The translations under genes and the position numbers were made by a program. This document shows, in pieces, positions 54,301-64,000 of a stretch of 64,000 nucleotides of DNA. The notes below the pieces were generated by a model. The model had not been told where the DNA came from. It did not search any database and saw only the letters and a list, made by a program, of their open reading frames with translations. The stretch is from Casuarius casuarius (taxonomy: Eukaryota; Chordata; Aves; Casuariiformes; Casuariidae). The stretch is taken from contig PTFA01000485.1 of NCBI GenBank assembly GCA_003342895.1, positions 124,001 through 188,000 on the forward strand, in the 5' to 3' direction. Positions within the stretch are counted from its first letter, which is position 1, and every line of letters begins with the position of its first letter.

Positions 54301-54986
54301 ATCTTGCAGCAGAAAATCTGAAGGAGGAGGTTCCTAGAAGAGATCAGATAAAGAGTTTTGCAGATTTTATCAAGAAATTTGTCACAGGTATGCAGGGATC
54401 CAGGACATAAAGCAAAAAATTACATTTTTTAAACTGTGATTAGTGGATGATGAAAACTGATATCCCTCAAAGATGACCAGGAAGGGGATATGAAAGGAAC
54501 TGTAGCAAAGACAAGTCATTTATCATGGTAAAGAGTAAGGACCAAGTGGAGGCATGCAAAGGAGGCTGTAATTATGTAAGCAATGGTTGAGAGAAATTAT
54601 GTTTTCCACANTTGGTGGAATTGGTCCTGGGAGAGAAAGATTGCAGGGCCAGAGAAAAATGATGTTGTAGTAGTTGTATTAGTGAAGAGATGAAATGAGG
54701 ACACGACTGGACAAGGTTCTTATTAGACTCAGTAGATATAAAAAGTCATTATTTTACNATAAACGTCTGCTGTGGGCTTTATGGGGCAGTTCTTCACATC
54801 ACCTGTTGATAAATTGGAGGAATAGAGCCTGAAAAAACATCTGCAATCATTTCTTCATGTGTTTTGTGGCTCCTGTTAGATTGTAGTACCCAACCACAGC
54901 TCATGGGATGAGGTAGGTCCCCAGCAGTTTCTTTAGCATTGAGTAATTCCAAAGTAACAGTTGGCAGCAGGAAGAAAACAACGAGA

Positions 54987-55009
54987 AAATAAATAAATAA
55001 ATAAATAAA
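54987..55009. repeat. (AAAT)n tetranucleotide tract
   Basis: Five AAAT units followed by AAA; a short microsatellite. Confidence 0.92.
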
Positions 55010-57556
55010 AGCAAATCCCAGCAGAATAGAAGATTTTAGAAATGTGAGTGACAACTGAAAAAGGTAATAAATAATGCTTTACTATAATTGCAAGCAGTGG
55101 CTGCAAAAAAAGAGAAAGACGGTCAAAAACTGTGATGAAGATAATGATTTCTGAAGCATTTGTTTTTTAAATATTAATTCATGCTGGAAGTGAAACACTG
55201 GTTAAGGTAATGATGCTATTTTCAAAGAGTGACAAGAGCAGTCTAACTGTAGCTACTCTTATTTTAATGGCAGATCTCATTTCAATGACAGATTTTGTTT
55301 AAAGCCTGTAGGATGATAATTCGATGGTTTCAGAAAAATAACTAAGGTATAGGCAGATTATATAAGAATGGAAAAAAGTTATGAGGATAACCAAAGTCAT
55401 GAAGTGCTAAGACAAAAAGCTGCTAAACTTTGTTTGCTGATTGAATAAAGTGAAAACAATTTTGTCTAGAGCACATGAAAAAAATCTGACTTCCTGGATC
55501 AGAATAGGCATAGGTTTATTTATGTTTGTTGGCAAGATTGCATACTTGTGCCTTTTTAATTTCCCTGAAAAAGCCTAGCTCAGAGATAATAAGGAGCACA
55601 TTTCACATACCAAATCAGCATCTGTTATATATGGCGCTGCTATCAGAGTAGAGCCCAANTGTGGGTCATAGGAGATGTCCACACCACAGCGTGGAGATAT
55701 CTGAAAGTGCTTTACACCAGTAAAGTGGACAAGACGTGAGCTATAGTTGCAGAAACCACCACGATAATTTCCTGAGACTTTTACAAGAAGTTAAAAGGAT
55801 AGGGAACTGTTTCTGCAATTAGGCAATCAACAGGTCATTGGAGACTGTGCTGAGGGCAGAACCTGCGGGGTGCCGGGGGCAGAAGTGAAACTGAAGACAG
55901 TCTAGAAATAAAATGGAGACNAGATCCAGACAGCATTTGCAAATTATACCTTCAATTAGTGTGGCTGGAGAAAGGGAAGGGAAACAGGTAAGGTCAAAGG
56001 TGTTCTTTTTTCTCTTTTTTTAATGGAAAAAATAAAGCATTGAAGAAAAAGAGGCAGAAGACAGCAAGAAGTAACAATCAAGACTCAGTGTAAGAGTAAG
56101 GCTCNGAGAGTCTAGCGAAGGTGAGGGGAGTATGTAGAAGATTTCTGTATCTGTGAAGGGGGACAAGAAGTAGGAGAGGAGGAGAGGAGACCACATTATG
56201 GTTTGTTAATTTTTTCTTGGAAGAAATCCAGGGCAGTAAGAGAAATAGAGAGGAGGGGTAAAAGGAGGATTTGAAGCAAGGATGGAGAAAGATGGCTGTC
56301 AAATTCAGCTATTTGAAGGGAAAAAAAAAGAAGAAAAAGAAAGTATGGATGTGGTAGAATTGAATAGGAGAGAATGATTTTGCTGTGGAGGAAATTAGCC
56401 TCCTCATGAGCCCTCTTGAGAAAATCTGCTTGCTGTGAGAACTGGAGCCAAAGAACCAAATGTTAAGGTGAGCCTTAGCTGTGAGGCAGCTCTGGCAGTC
56501 AGACAGGTCNTGAGCAGACAGGTTAAAATCACCAGGGAGGCATGAGGCAAACTGTAAGCAGACCATATGCCAGAAATCAGTATACAAAAGCAAAGCCACA
56601 TTGCGGTCATGTGGGTAATGACAAAGAAATGAAAGAAGAGTGAAAAATGACTCTCTGGACTGTTCCATGTCAAAGCTGAAAGAAGAAGTGGTCCAGATAA
56701 AATAATCTAAATACTGGTGTTTATAAAATTCAAAATAGTTGCTAGAGAAATCAAAAGAAGAAATCAGATTAATTTTCAACAACAAAAAAAGAGGTCTAGG
56801 AAAATTAATATTGCAAGCNTTTGAACAGGCTGCCTAGACAGACAGGGGACTGCATTTCATTTGAGATTTTTCACCTGCTTTAGTATTCTTGAATCTGCTT
56901 TAATGACAGAGATTGAGCTAGATTTTGTGTTGAGAACTCCTTCATCTCTATATTGTCGTGATTCCATTATGTTCTACATGGATGCACTCATCTAATCATT
57001 TAGCATTTGGCTTTAAATATGGCATGCTTTTGTTGTGATACTAAGGAACAGTGTTAAGCAAGAAGTGATTTTATTTNCTAGAAGGTGGCATTCCTTCATC
57101 TTATTATTAAATGAGACATATTAACGCAGTGAAGAGCTNTTTGCCATTAGTGCAGGTCATATTTATTCAGAAGACATAATATTAAATTTCTCAGNTTTGA
57201 TATATATTAAAGAAAAGAGATTCTAATGGCCTTGTCCCCCAGCCATAAGGACCTTGTGTCTTGGAGCCAAGTTTGGACATCATATTTCCATATTTAGTGT
57301 AAATGTATGTCCACGTGTGTCATTGCCAATAATTAACAACTTGAAGATTGAGAAGACTCTAATTGCATGGCACTAAGCCTAGGTTATGACTGAGTAAATT
57401 CAGATATAAAACTATAAACTGTGATATAAAGGTGATGTTGCTGAAGGGGCTGCTAATATACAACCTTGGTGCCTGGGAAAAATGTTTTCTTTTAATAGTT
57501 TTCTTCACTTAACAGTTACTCATTTCAAAATGTCCTCTTCTGACTACGTGTACTCT

Positions 57557-57745
57557 AGCCTGGTGCAGTGCAGAGGATATTTATTCNTTTGACACATTTA
57601 TTCTTTTAATGGTTATTCATTTGAGAGAGTTTTACTGTGTGAATATATATTTTAGTTTGGTGCAAAGGAGATTCATCCTTTTGACAGGTTTATTCTTTTA
57701 ACGTTTATTCATTTAAATAGGGCTTCAGTCTGTAAGTCTGTTAAC
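57557..57745. repeat. Diverged two-copy tandem duplication, period about 97 bp
   Basis: Copy 1 starts at 57557 (AGCCTGGTGCA) and copy 2 at 57654 (AGTTTGGTGCA). Both then run through 'ATTCNTTTGACA / ATCCTTTTGACA', 'TTTATTCTTTTAA' and 'TTATTCATTT' in the same order, with small indels and substitutions. The copies are clearly homologous but old. Confidence 0.85.
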
Positions 57746-59757
57746 AAAAAAAATCTAGAAAGAGGACACTGCTGGTTAAATAAGTCCATCATGTTCACAG
57801 CTTCAAAGGAAGGAGTACAGCACTCTGTCTGTAACACTGCATCTACCTAAACCGTTTATTCATCTTTATAACTTATCAAAAAAAAATCTTAGGCAAGAGA
57901 AAATGGGTGCTAAATGCACTTTAAATATGCTCCATTAGAGATGACATGATAGTTTTTGTGTGTTAATTCACTAACAGTTGATTATTGATCTACATGTTTT
58001 TACTGNAGAGCGTTCATCCTAGTTTTCACACGTTCTAGATATTTTTCTGGGGAGGGCAATTCCTCTGTTCAATATTGTATAATTCTGTTTCTGTAGGGGA
58101 AATCNCTCTCATTTAAATGTCACCATAGAAAGGTTAGATTTTAGTTTAAACTCATTTGTGGACATGTTCCAGTCAGTGGAATGAGATAAATCCTTCCAGA
58201 AAGCAGCTCATCGCATTTCTAGACAGTTATCTTAGGATGGGATGAATCACCCCTAAACTCTCTATTCACTGGGGAAAGAGCCTGGACTACAACCTCAGGC
58301 TTCCCAATGACTAAAGTTAAGTTAGATGAATCCAGTTCTTACTCTGCACTCNCTCTTCTCAAATCGACAGAACCTGGAATTCCTCACATTGCTAGATTCA
58401 AAATACATTTTAAAACAAGAATTANGATAAAATTTCTCCATTTATTCATGGAAGTTAGTTAATCCTATGGTTGTAAATAAAACTGTGATAATATATGTAA
58501 ATACTATGAAATATAGTGTCTGAGTGCCAAGTGTTAGAAATTAAAGGAATTATTTGAATTCCTGTACAAATACTCAGAAGATTTTTCCAATGTTTTTGGG
58601 AAGGAGAAAAAGAAGTCAGTAAATTAAAAAAGAGGTAAGTAACTGACATTAATTGAAGCTATTTCTTAGTGAGATTTTCTCTTTGACTCCTCGCCTGCAC
58701 TAGAACTGCAAGGCAGTGATTTGATCATCTGACTGTATGTAAATCAAGACCTTTCAGCAGAGAGTAACTACGAAAGATACCATTTNGCATTGTGTAGGGA
58801 GGATGTTTGAAGGAAAGAAAGGAGGAAAAAAGATTTTTTTTAAAAAAAAAAGGAAGGCCAGATGAACACAGCTTTATGGGAGAGAGGTGTTTCACACATT
58901 AGAAATTTCCCATATCGGTCTCATAAGAAACATAGATACAAGGGCAAAAATTTGATATTAGAGATTTATGCATAACCGTTTTCTCACTCCCTTCTCATCT
59001 CCAACAGTGTAAATCAGAAGCAACTCCTAATCTTTGTGGGATTGCATCAGTTACTAGAAAGAAAGAAGAACTGGGCTTTTGTTCTCTAAAGGGGAGTTCA
59101 GAGTTCAAAAGACACTACATAGATTAATTCTGAAGTCTTAGGTGAATGTCCTGTATCTAGTAACAACTGTACTTGAATTGAACTTGAGACCTTAATGATC
59201 AACATGGGAAGCAGAGAAGACTGTGTATGTTTATTTAAATTTATTTTTCTTTGTATAATTCAAAGNCACAATGCTACTTGATAAATAAGCTAAATAGCAT
59301 GCAATAAGGCCTTAACAGTTAATGCCTCACAGTACATTTCTACCAATGATCTATGTACTGNTGCAGGGAAGAAAAGAGAAAGTTTATATCTTAGGATATA
59401 TTTAATCAAATGAACAACGCAAGCATTATCTGCTNACAGTAAATAAACTCAAAACACATCAGTCATTTTAGGAGCTTCATTCACAATTTCAGTAAAACAA
59501 CTCGGATTTCTAAAGTTTTACAGAATATGGTAACTCAAAGCAAACTGATAATGATATTTATAAATTGTTTGAAGAACTTCATTAGCTGCTCACATGTGCT
59601 ATGTCAGCTGTATAGGTGTACGCATTGTTATGAAATAGTTTAAGGAAATATAATGGTCTCAATTTTTAAAGAATTGTGAATAGTTCTGCTTCTAGTATTT
59701 TGCACGAAATGGGAAGGGGTTTTTTAGGGATGGTTACTTCAGAATTTTGAAATTGAT

Positions 59758-59793
59758 CCCCCCCCCCCGATTCCTTAGCATTTTTTTTTTTTT
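59758..59793. repeat. C11 homopolymer followed by T13 homopolymer
   Basis: Eleven C at 59758-59768 and thirteen T at 59781-59793, about 355 bp upstream of the FNIII-2 exon. Such runs are prone to length variation and sequencing error. Confidence 0.9.
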
Positions 59794-60146
59794 GAATTGT
59801 CTCTTGGAAAAATAAAAATACTAACAATATTCCTGTTTCATCTCTCAGACGGCCTCCACACTGAAAAGTTTACTAATCTGCAGAAGAAATACTGTTTAAG
59901 TAACTTTTTATTCCAATATCATTTTTCTTATCAGCTTGTGGTTTGTTTGAGTCTACCAGCTTGAGTGTGGGATTCTCTTTAATGAAACCAGGAAACTGTA
60001 GCAAATATTCTTTACTGCAGAGTGCTACACTTATTATTTCTGTTCTGATTTAACAACTTTCCTTCTTATGCAGCATCTTGTTACTATGGGGAAAACTTCA
60101 GTAATTTGGACATTCTGATTTTTTTTTTTTTCCTTTTTGTTCGCAG

Positions 60147-60217
60147 TTCCAAAGACACCTCCAGCTAATGTAAGTGGCAGAAGTGGAAGGCGACATGAAT
60201 TAGTAATAGCATGGGAG
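60147..60217 (+). CDS. CNTN5: CNTN5 exon: start of fibronectin III domain 2
   Basis: This short exon (71 bases) completes a valine codon and adds 23 codons, ending in phase 0 after a glutamate codon. It is preceded by a strong polypyrimidine tract (T13 at 60119-60131, then CCTTTTTGTTCGCAG), and the donor is GAG|GTAAGG. Translation is [16 protein letters not shown] then HELVIAWE. The V-P-K-T-P-P opening is the linker between FNIII-1 and FNIII-2, and the tryptophan in IAWE is the conserved FNIII core residue. N-V-S is a possible glycosylation site. Too short to be found as an ORF, it was recognised because it joins in frame both the FNIII-1 exon 13.3 kb upstream and the FNIII-2 exon 3.2 kb downstream, and matches contactin-5 at that point. 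Confidence 0.95.
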
Positions 60218-63200
60218 GTAAGGGACTTTTTGATTAAAGTACTTGTTTCATGTTTACTTCTTTGAGGGTAAAGTAAGGAGTACTGTACTGGGGTTTCCCT
60301 ACAGCAAATATTGGCAAGACATGAACAAAAAATAGTATTCTATAAATGTGTTCCAAAGTTTTGAAATAGTGCATATTTCCATCTGTTTTGAGTAGGNAAG
60401 ATTATGGTGAACCCACTCCATCCAGCAGCAGCTCCAGTTATGCTAATTTATCACTCTTTCCTTCTCCATTGACTGCTTAGGTTGATTTGATTTTCTTGGC
60501 TCTCAAGTGAATGCTACCCCAGATGAAAAANCCAGAGAAAGAGAGGGAAACCCTTATAATATATTCTATCTCAATCAAAAAAAAAATACATTTTGTATTG
60601 TTTCACAAAAATACAAAACTAAAGACCTGCAATACACATTTATTTAGAAAAGACATTTGTGATACAAGATGTAGAACAGACGTATGGCCGTGCCAATGGG
60701 CGACTGGCAGGAGGGAGAGGGGGAAGAGAGCTGCTTTNTCTGCTTCATGTTTTGATCATAAATAACACAGTAGAGCAGAGAGACTTTTCTTGAGGAGAGT
60801 TTTCGAAACTTTTAGATTCATCATAAAAAGTTTCAGATTCAATACATTTTACAAAAAACAGTTCCATCAAATGAAGATTTGGGGTCATTAAAAAAAATCA
60901 GCCATCTTGAGGAGTGATTCAGTTGGTAAGAGAAACAAAATTCTAGCTAACTACTGAAAATGATGCATTTTGGAATATCTGAAGAGGATGCTATGGTGGC
61001 ACATCTGTCTCCCCCAACACCAGCTACCTGAGACAGCTGAGGCAAATCAGCATTGATCTGATTTTGATTAAAGTTGCCGGACTATAAGCAGCAGCACCTC
61101 CGCAGCATCTCTCCAATCAGGAGAGAATTTGTGGAGTCTCAAACAAAAACAACAGGTGACTAGAACCACATCTGGTTTAGACTAGTCTAATTCCNGTCCT
61201 TAATATGATATATTAATAGGATATTAAGCGTGTTTATAGTTTTCCCCAAGTGTCTGGATTGGAACACTACTGGAGTGTGTAATATCCCTCTCCCTGCCAA
61301 TGGTCCAAGTCTTCTTCCAAAAGAAACCAGAGATGCAAAGGAACGATAAGCATTCANGGTGAGCCATCAGGCAATAGAAATACAGCAAACAGTTTAAAAC
61401 AGAATTAAACAGTTTAAACAGACTTACTAATTGCTGTAATATAACTTTCAGTATACCTTGGCTTCTTCACCTTAAGCTAAAGAATACAGACTGTCAATAA
61501 TGCACANAATGTCACTCCTTTCTCCTTGTTCCTGATCAACTTATTGTTTCTATCAACACCTAGTTCTTCCTGATGTAACTAATCTCAGCATACTATATTG
61601 TTTCACATACCTCTTAAACTATATAAAGTCATTAATCAAATTAANAGAACAAAAACATCAAGATATTTCATCTGTGTCAATAATAGATGAAGTGGGCATA
61701 TTTATACTGTTTCAACTGTTTGAAAGATTTCTACCCTTTCTAATTATAGTCACCATCTCTCTTCCAGAAATGAGAGGTAAAGGTAAAAGACAAAGCAAAA
61801 CACACAAAAAAANATATAATTAGAAATAAGTGTTCAATTTTCTGCTAAAGAACTAATACTGGCATACTGGATAATACAGTGTAAGTGGTATCAGCAACTC
61901 GTTACAGGTTACTGTGCTCACTACACTGCTGTGCTCTCTGGTAAAGTCACTGCGTTTCCATAAGGCACAACCACAGTGCAAGTCAGCCTAGCTCCAGCAC
62001 AAGTGAATCTCTGCTTTTACAGGATCCAGAAGTCTAAATTGGATAGGAAATAGGAATTCAACAAGGTACTTAGAAGACTGAAGAGGTAATGAGATAGTAT
62101 ATGGATGTCTGAGAATAATTCAGAAAAAAGACTAATTGGCATAGGCAGAATTATACTCAGCCAGTTCAAACAAAACTTTAATCACTTAACATTGATTCAC
62201 AGATCATGCATTTCAAGTTTGCAGTGAAATCTCAGGGTTCTTCTCTCTCTCATTTATTTCTTTTCTTTTTGATGGTGACTGTCTACTACAAAATCCATAG
62301 GCACTGTAAAGAGTAGCAAGACTCCTCCATTCCAGCTGAAATCACTAGGCTACAAAGCCTGTCTCCTTTTTTCATTGAATTTCTCTGTCTTGGATGCACN
62401 GTGTGCAGTTTCAGGAGGCCAGCTAGAAAATGGTCTCACTTGGTGTAGTGCCTTTTTTCATTGAATTTTTCTGTCTTGGATGCACAGTGTGCAGCTTCAG
62501 GAGGCTGGCTAGAAAATGGTCTCACTTGGTGTAGTGAGATGCCTCGTGATGAGACACTCACTCGTGGCATGGAGGGGGAGACTGCTCTGCATTCCCTGTG
62601 CCTCCGCTCCAACTCGCATGCTCGTTAGCTGCAGATCTAAGAGACAAGAGATGNTGTTGAGACACCTTTGCTGTGGCGTTGGCTTTATGTGCTGACAACT
62701 CTTAAAAACCTAATACCTAACCCAGTCCATTGACTTTTTAAGAAATGCAGGCAGCAAATTAGCAGGAATAATTCCATTCCTTGAGCTGGACATATAAGAT
62801 TTAGATGCTGCAGTGCTTAGCTTCTCAACACCTAAGTGCCTTTGCTGACTGCCTGCTTACAGCATATATGTCCCAGTTTAAGCGGCAAATTTCACAGCTC
62901 TTCTGGCATAAGCAAGGCAAATGAGATTTTTTTTTTCCACAAGACTTTCAGTTTGAGAGTTAGAATAACTAGTTTTATTACATTTTATCGCTAAGTTTCA
63001 GGATGAACCCTTAACATAAATCATTAAGGCTTGACAACCCATTTAGATACAGAAATTAGATAGGGTGGCACCTAAATCCCAATAGGATTGAATCCCAGTA
63101 GCACTGGCCTTAACAAGATGTCGCTCTATGCTTTTAACAAGGCCATTGGAAGTGGCTGTTCAACTAATAGACCACTGGTTAAAGCATCAATCAAAATGTG

Positions 63201-63442
63201 GGAAGTATAGAAGCAACATCTCTCTGAGCCCGAGTTTATTTACTCATGGGGCAGTGACCTAACCATGAGGACTAGCTGAAGAAAAGCTCCTCCTAGGTTC
63301 CTCTTCAGAAACAATTATCTGTCTCTGTTATCAAGCATGGGATCAGCCGGACACAAGCAGCCAGCTTATATTCAGTCACTGAGTAATTGCTTTCTAAATG
63401 AGTAAGACCACATCTGATCATTATTTGAACTTTCTATTTTAG
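60218..63442 (+). other. CNTN5: CNTN5 intron within FNIII-2 (3.2 kb)
   Basis: A phase-0 intron from GTAAGG to TTCTATTTTAG. It carries an 86-bp tandem duplication (62365-62536). Around 62700-63120 there are several motifs such as CACCTAAGTGCC and CACCTAAATCCCAATAGG that recall very old dispersed amniote repeats, but I cannot assign a family. No gene is seen; the small ORF at 60511-60765 is unremarkable. Confidence 0.88.
62365..62536. repeat. 86-bp tandem duplication
   Basis: Copy 1 is 62365-62450 and copy 2 is 62451-62536. Both start CCTTTTTTCATTGAATTT and end CTCACTTGGTGTAGTG. They differ at about four positions (for example CTCTG versus TTCTG, GTTTCAGG versus GCTTCAGG, GGCCAGCT versus GGCTGGCT) plus an N in copy 1 at 62400. 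They are adjacent and in the same orientation, with no gap. Confidence 0.97.
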
Positions 63443-63677
63443 CCAGTGTCAGAAGAGTTTCAGAATGGAGAAGGATTTGGATATATTGTAGCTTTCAGAC
63501 CCAATGGAACACGAGGTTGGAAGGAAAAAATGGTGACATCTTCAGATGCCTCAAAGTTCATCTATAGAGATGAAAGTGTGCCACCTCTGACTCCTTTTGA
63601 GGTGAAAGTTGGTGTTTACAATAACAAAGGAGATGGTCCATTCAGCCCTATTGTGGTCATCTGCTCAGCTGAAGGAG
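63443..63677 (+). CDS. CNTN5: CNTN5 exon: main part of fibronectin III domain 2
   Basis: This is the largest exon of the window (235 bases): 78 codons plus one base. The acceptor is TTCTATTTTAG and the donor is GGAG|GTCAGT. Translation begins [20 protein letters not shown], then [19 protein letters not shown], then [19 protein letters not shown], then [20 protein letters not shown]. The F-E-V-K-V-x-V-Y-N-N-K-G-x-G-P-F-S segment is the FNIII strand F and following loop. N-G-T is a likely glycosylation sequon. With the previous exon it forms a 102-codon FNIII-2 module ending in phase 1 at the FNIII-2/FNIII-3 junction. Agreement with mammalian contactin-5 is near complete over this exon, which is the strongest single piece of evidence for the gene's identity. 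Confidence 0.97.
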
Positions 63678-64000
63678 GTCAGTTCAACATATAGTAAAAT
63701 TCACTTGTATATCATATCTATATATAGCTATTTTTACATAATATGTCCTATTATACCATGCAATTTCAGTCATAGTTTTCAAATTCTTTGCAGAAGTAGT
63801 AAGTATCATCAATGCTGTTTTGCAGAGAAGGAGGTGAACTAACTTGCCAAAGCTTGCCCAGAAAGCATCAAAAATTTAGAAGGAGAAATCAAGCCATGTC
63901 AGTCCTAACAAAAAAGTCTCTTGTAAAGGAGCTTCATGCCTGATGTGAAGTCTGTAGCCTGGACCATAAGNTGGGCTGGTCAAGAAATGAGAAAAGGAAG
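63678..64000 (+). other. CNTN5: Start of the CNTN5 intron after FNIII-2
   Basis: The intron opens with GTCAGT and continues past the right edge. It is AT-rich, with a TATATCATATCTATATATAG run near 63707-63726; nothing else is seen. Confidence 0.9.

Larger units (their letters stand above)
46860..60146 (+). other. CNTN5: CNTN5 intron between FNIII-1 and FNIII-2 (13.3 kb)
   Basis: A phase-1 intron from GTAAGA to TTTTTGTTCGCAG. It contains an antisense CR1 3' fragment (47915-48426), a T17 run (49546-49562), a candidate cryptic exon (50444-50691), an ATT tract (52681-52701), a 19-bp duplication (54264-54300), an AAAT tract (54987-55009), a purine-rich stretch around 55970-56350, a diverged roughly 97-bp tandem duplication (57557-57745), and a C11 run near a T13 run (59758-59793). 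ORFs such as 56309-56785 on the minus strand arise from the purine-rich DNA and are not convincing genes. Confidence 0.87.
1..64000 (+). other. CNTN5: Internal portion of the contactin-5 gene (avian)
   Basis: Seven exons on the + strand (15014-15141, 16116-16291, 31990-32110, 46135-46293, 46710-46859, 60147-60217, 63443-63677) splice into one open frame of 1040 bases. The product runs from the middle of Ig domain 5 through Ig6, FNIII-1 and FNIII-2. Contactin-5 is a GPI-anchored neuronal cell-adhesion protein with six Ig and four FNIII domains. It acts at the outer face of axonal and synaptic membranes, with roles described in auditory and visual circuits. The assignment rests on remembered family sequence: the encoded protein is nearly collinear with mammalian CNTN5 and much less like CNTN3, CNTN4 or CNTN6 as I recall them. 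The 5' part (signal peptide to Ig5 first half) and the 3' part (FNIII-3, FNIII-4, GPI signal) lie outside. Neither promoter nor polyadenylation site is in the window. Confidence 0.95.

Noticed and set aside
56309..56785. 158-codon minus-strand ORF rich in Ser, Phe and Leu
   Set aside because: It arises from purine-rich + strand DNA, which reads as pyrimidine-rich codons on the other strand; low-complexity composition, no domain.
62560..63120. Motifs such as CACCTAAATCCCAATAGG suggesting an ancient amniote repeat
   Set aside because: Too decayed and discontinuous to define ends or family by eye; mentioned in the intron entry only.
1..64000. CRISPR arrays, operons, tRNA or rRNA genes, prophage or integrative elements
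   Set aside because: None seen. The sequence is a vertebrate gene interior with spliced exons and LINE fragments, so prokaryotic systems are not expected.

Overview
The window is a stretch of vertebrate nuclear DNA, almost certainly from a bird. It is AT-rich, mostly non-coding, and peppered with isolated N calls. It holds an antisense CR1 LINE 3' end of the type common in bird genomes (about 47.9-48.4 kb). Seven short coding blocks on the + strand, each flanked by AG/GT splice signals, join into one open frame. No bacterial, phage or plasmid features are present.

All seven exons belong to one gene, recognised as contactin-5 (CNTN5, NB-2), a GPI-anchored neuronal adhesion protein of the immunoglobulin superfamily. 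The window covers an internal part of the gene. The exons are 15014-15141 (second half of Ig5), 16116-16291 and 31990-32110 (Ig6), 46135-46293 and 46710-46859 (fibronectin III-1), and 60147-60217 and 63443-63677 (fibronectin III-2). Together they give 1040 coding bases: 346 whole codons plus one base at each end. There is no stop or frameshift, and splice phases match at every junction. The first 15 kb and the last 0.3 kb are intron leading to exons outside the window.

Layout: 1-15013 intron (a GT microsatellite at 6.4 kb, otherwise unique AT-rich sequence); 15.0-16.3 kb, two exons 974 bp apart; 16.3-32.0 kb, a 15.7-kb intron with a CpG-dense patch at 19.7-20.0 kb and an ancient sense-strand CR1/L2-type LINE fossil at 29.9-30.7 kb; 32.1-46.1 kb, a 14.0-kb intron with a TGAGC pentanucleotide tract; 46.1-46.9 kb, the two FNIII-1 exons only 416 bp apart; 46.9-60.1 kb, a 13.3-kb intron with the antisense CR1, a possible cryptic exon at 50.4 kb and a diverged tandem duplication at 57.6 kb; 60.2-63.4 kb, a 3.2-kb intron with an 86-bp tandem duplication.

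No second gene, RNA gene, CRISPR array or intact mobile element was found. The longer open frames outside the exons look like chance ORFs. I see no convincing new biological system here. The points worth a second look are the CpG patch, the candidate cryptic exon, the tandem duplications, the LINE fossil and the modular phase pattern of the exons.
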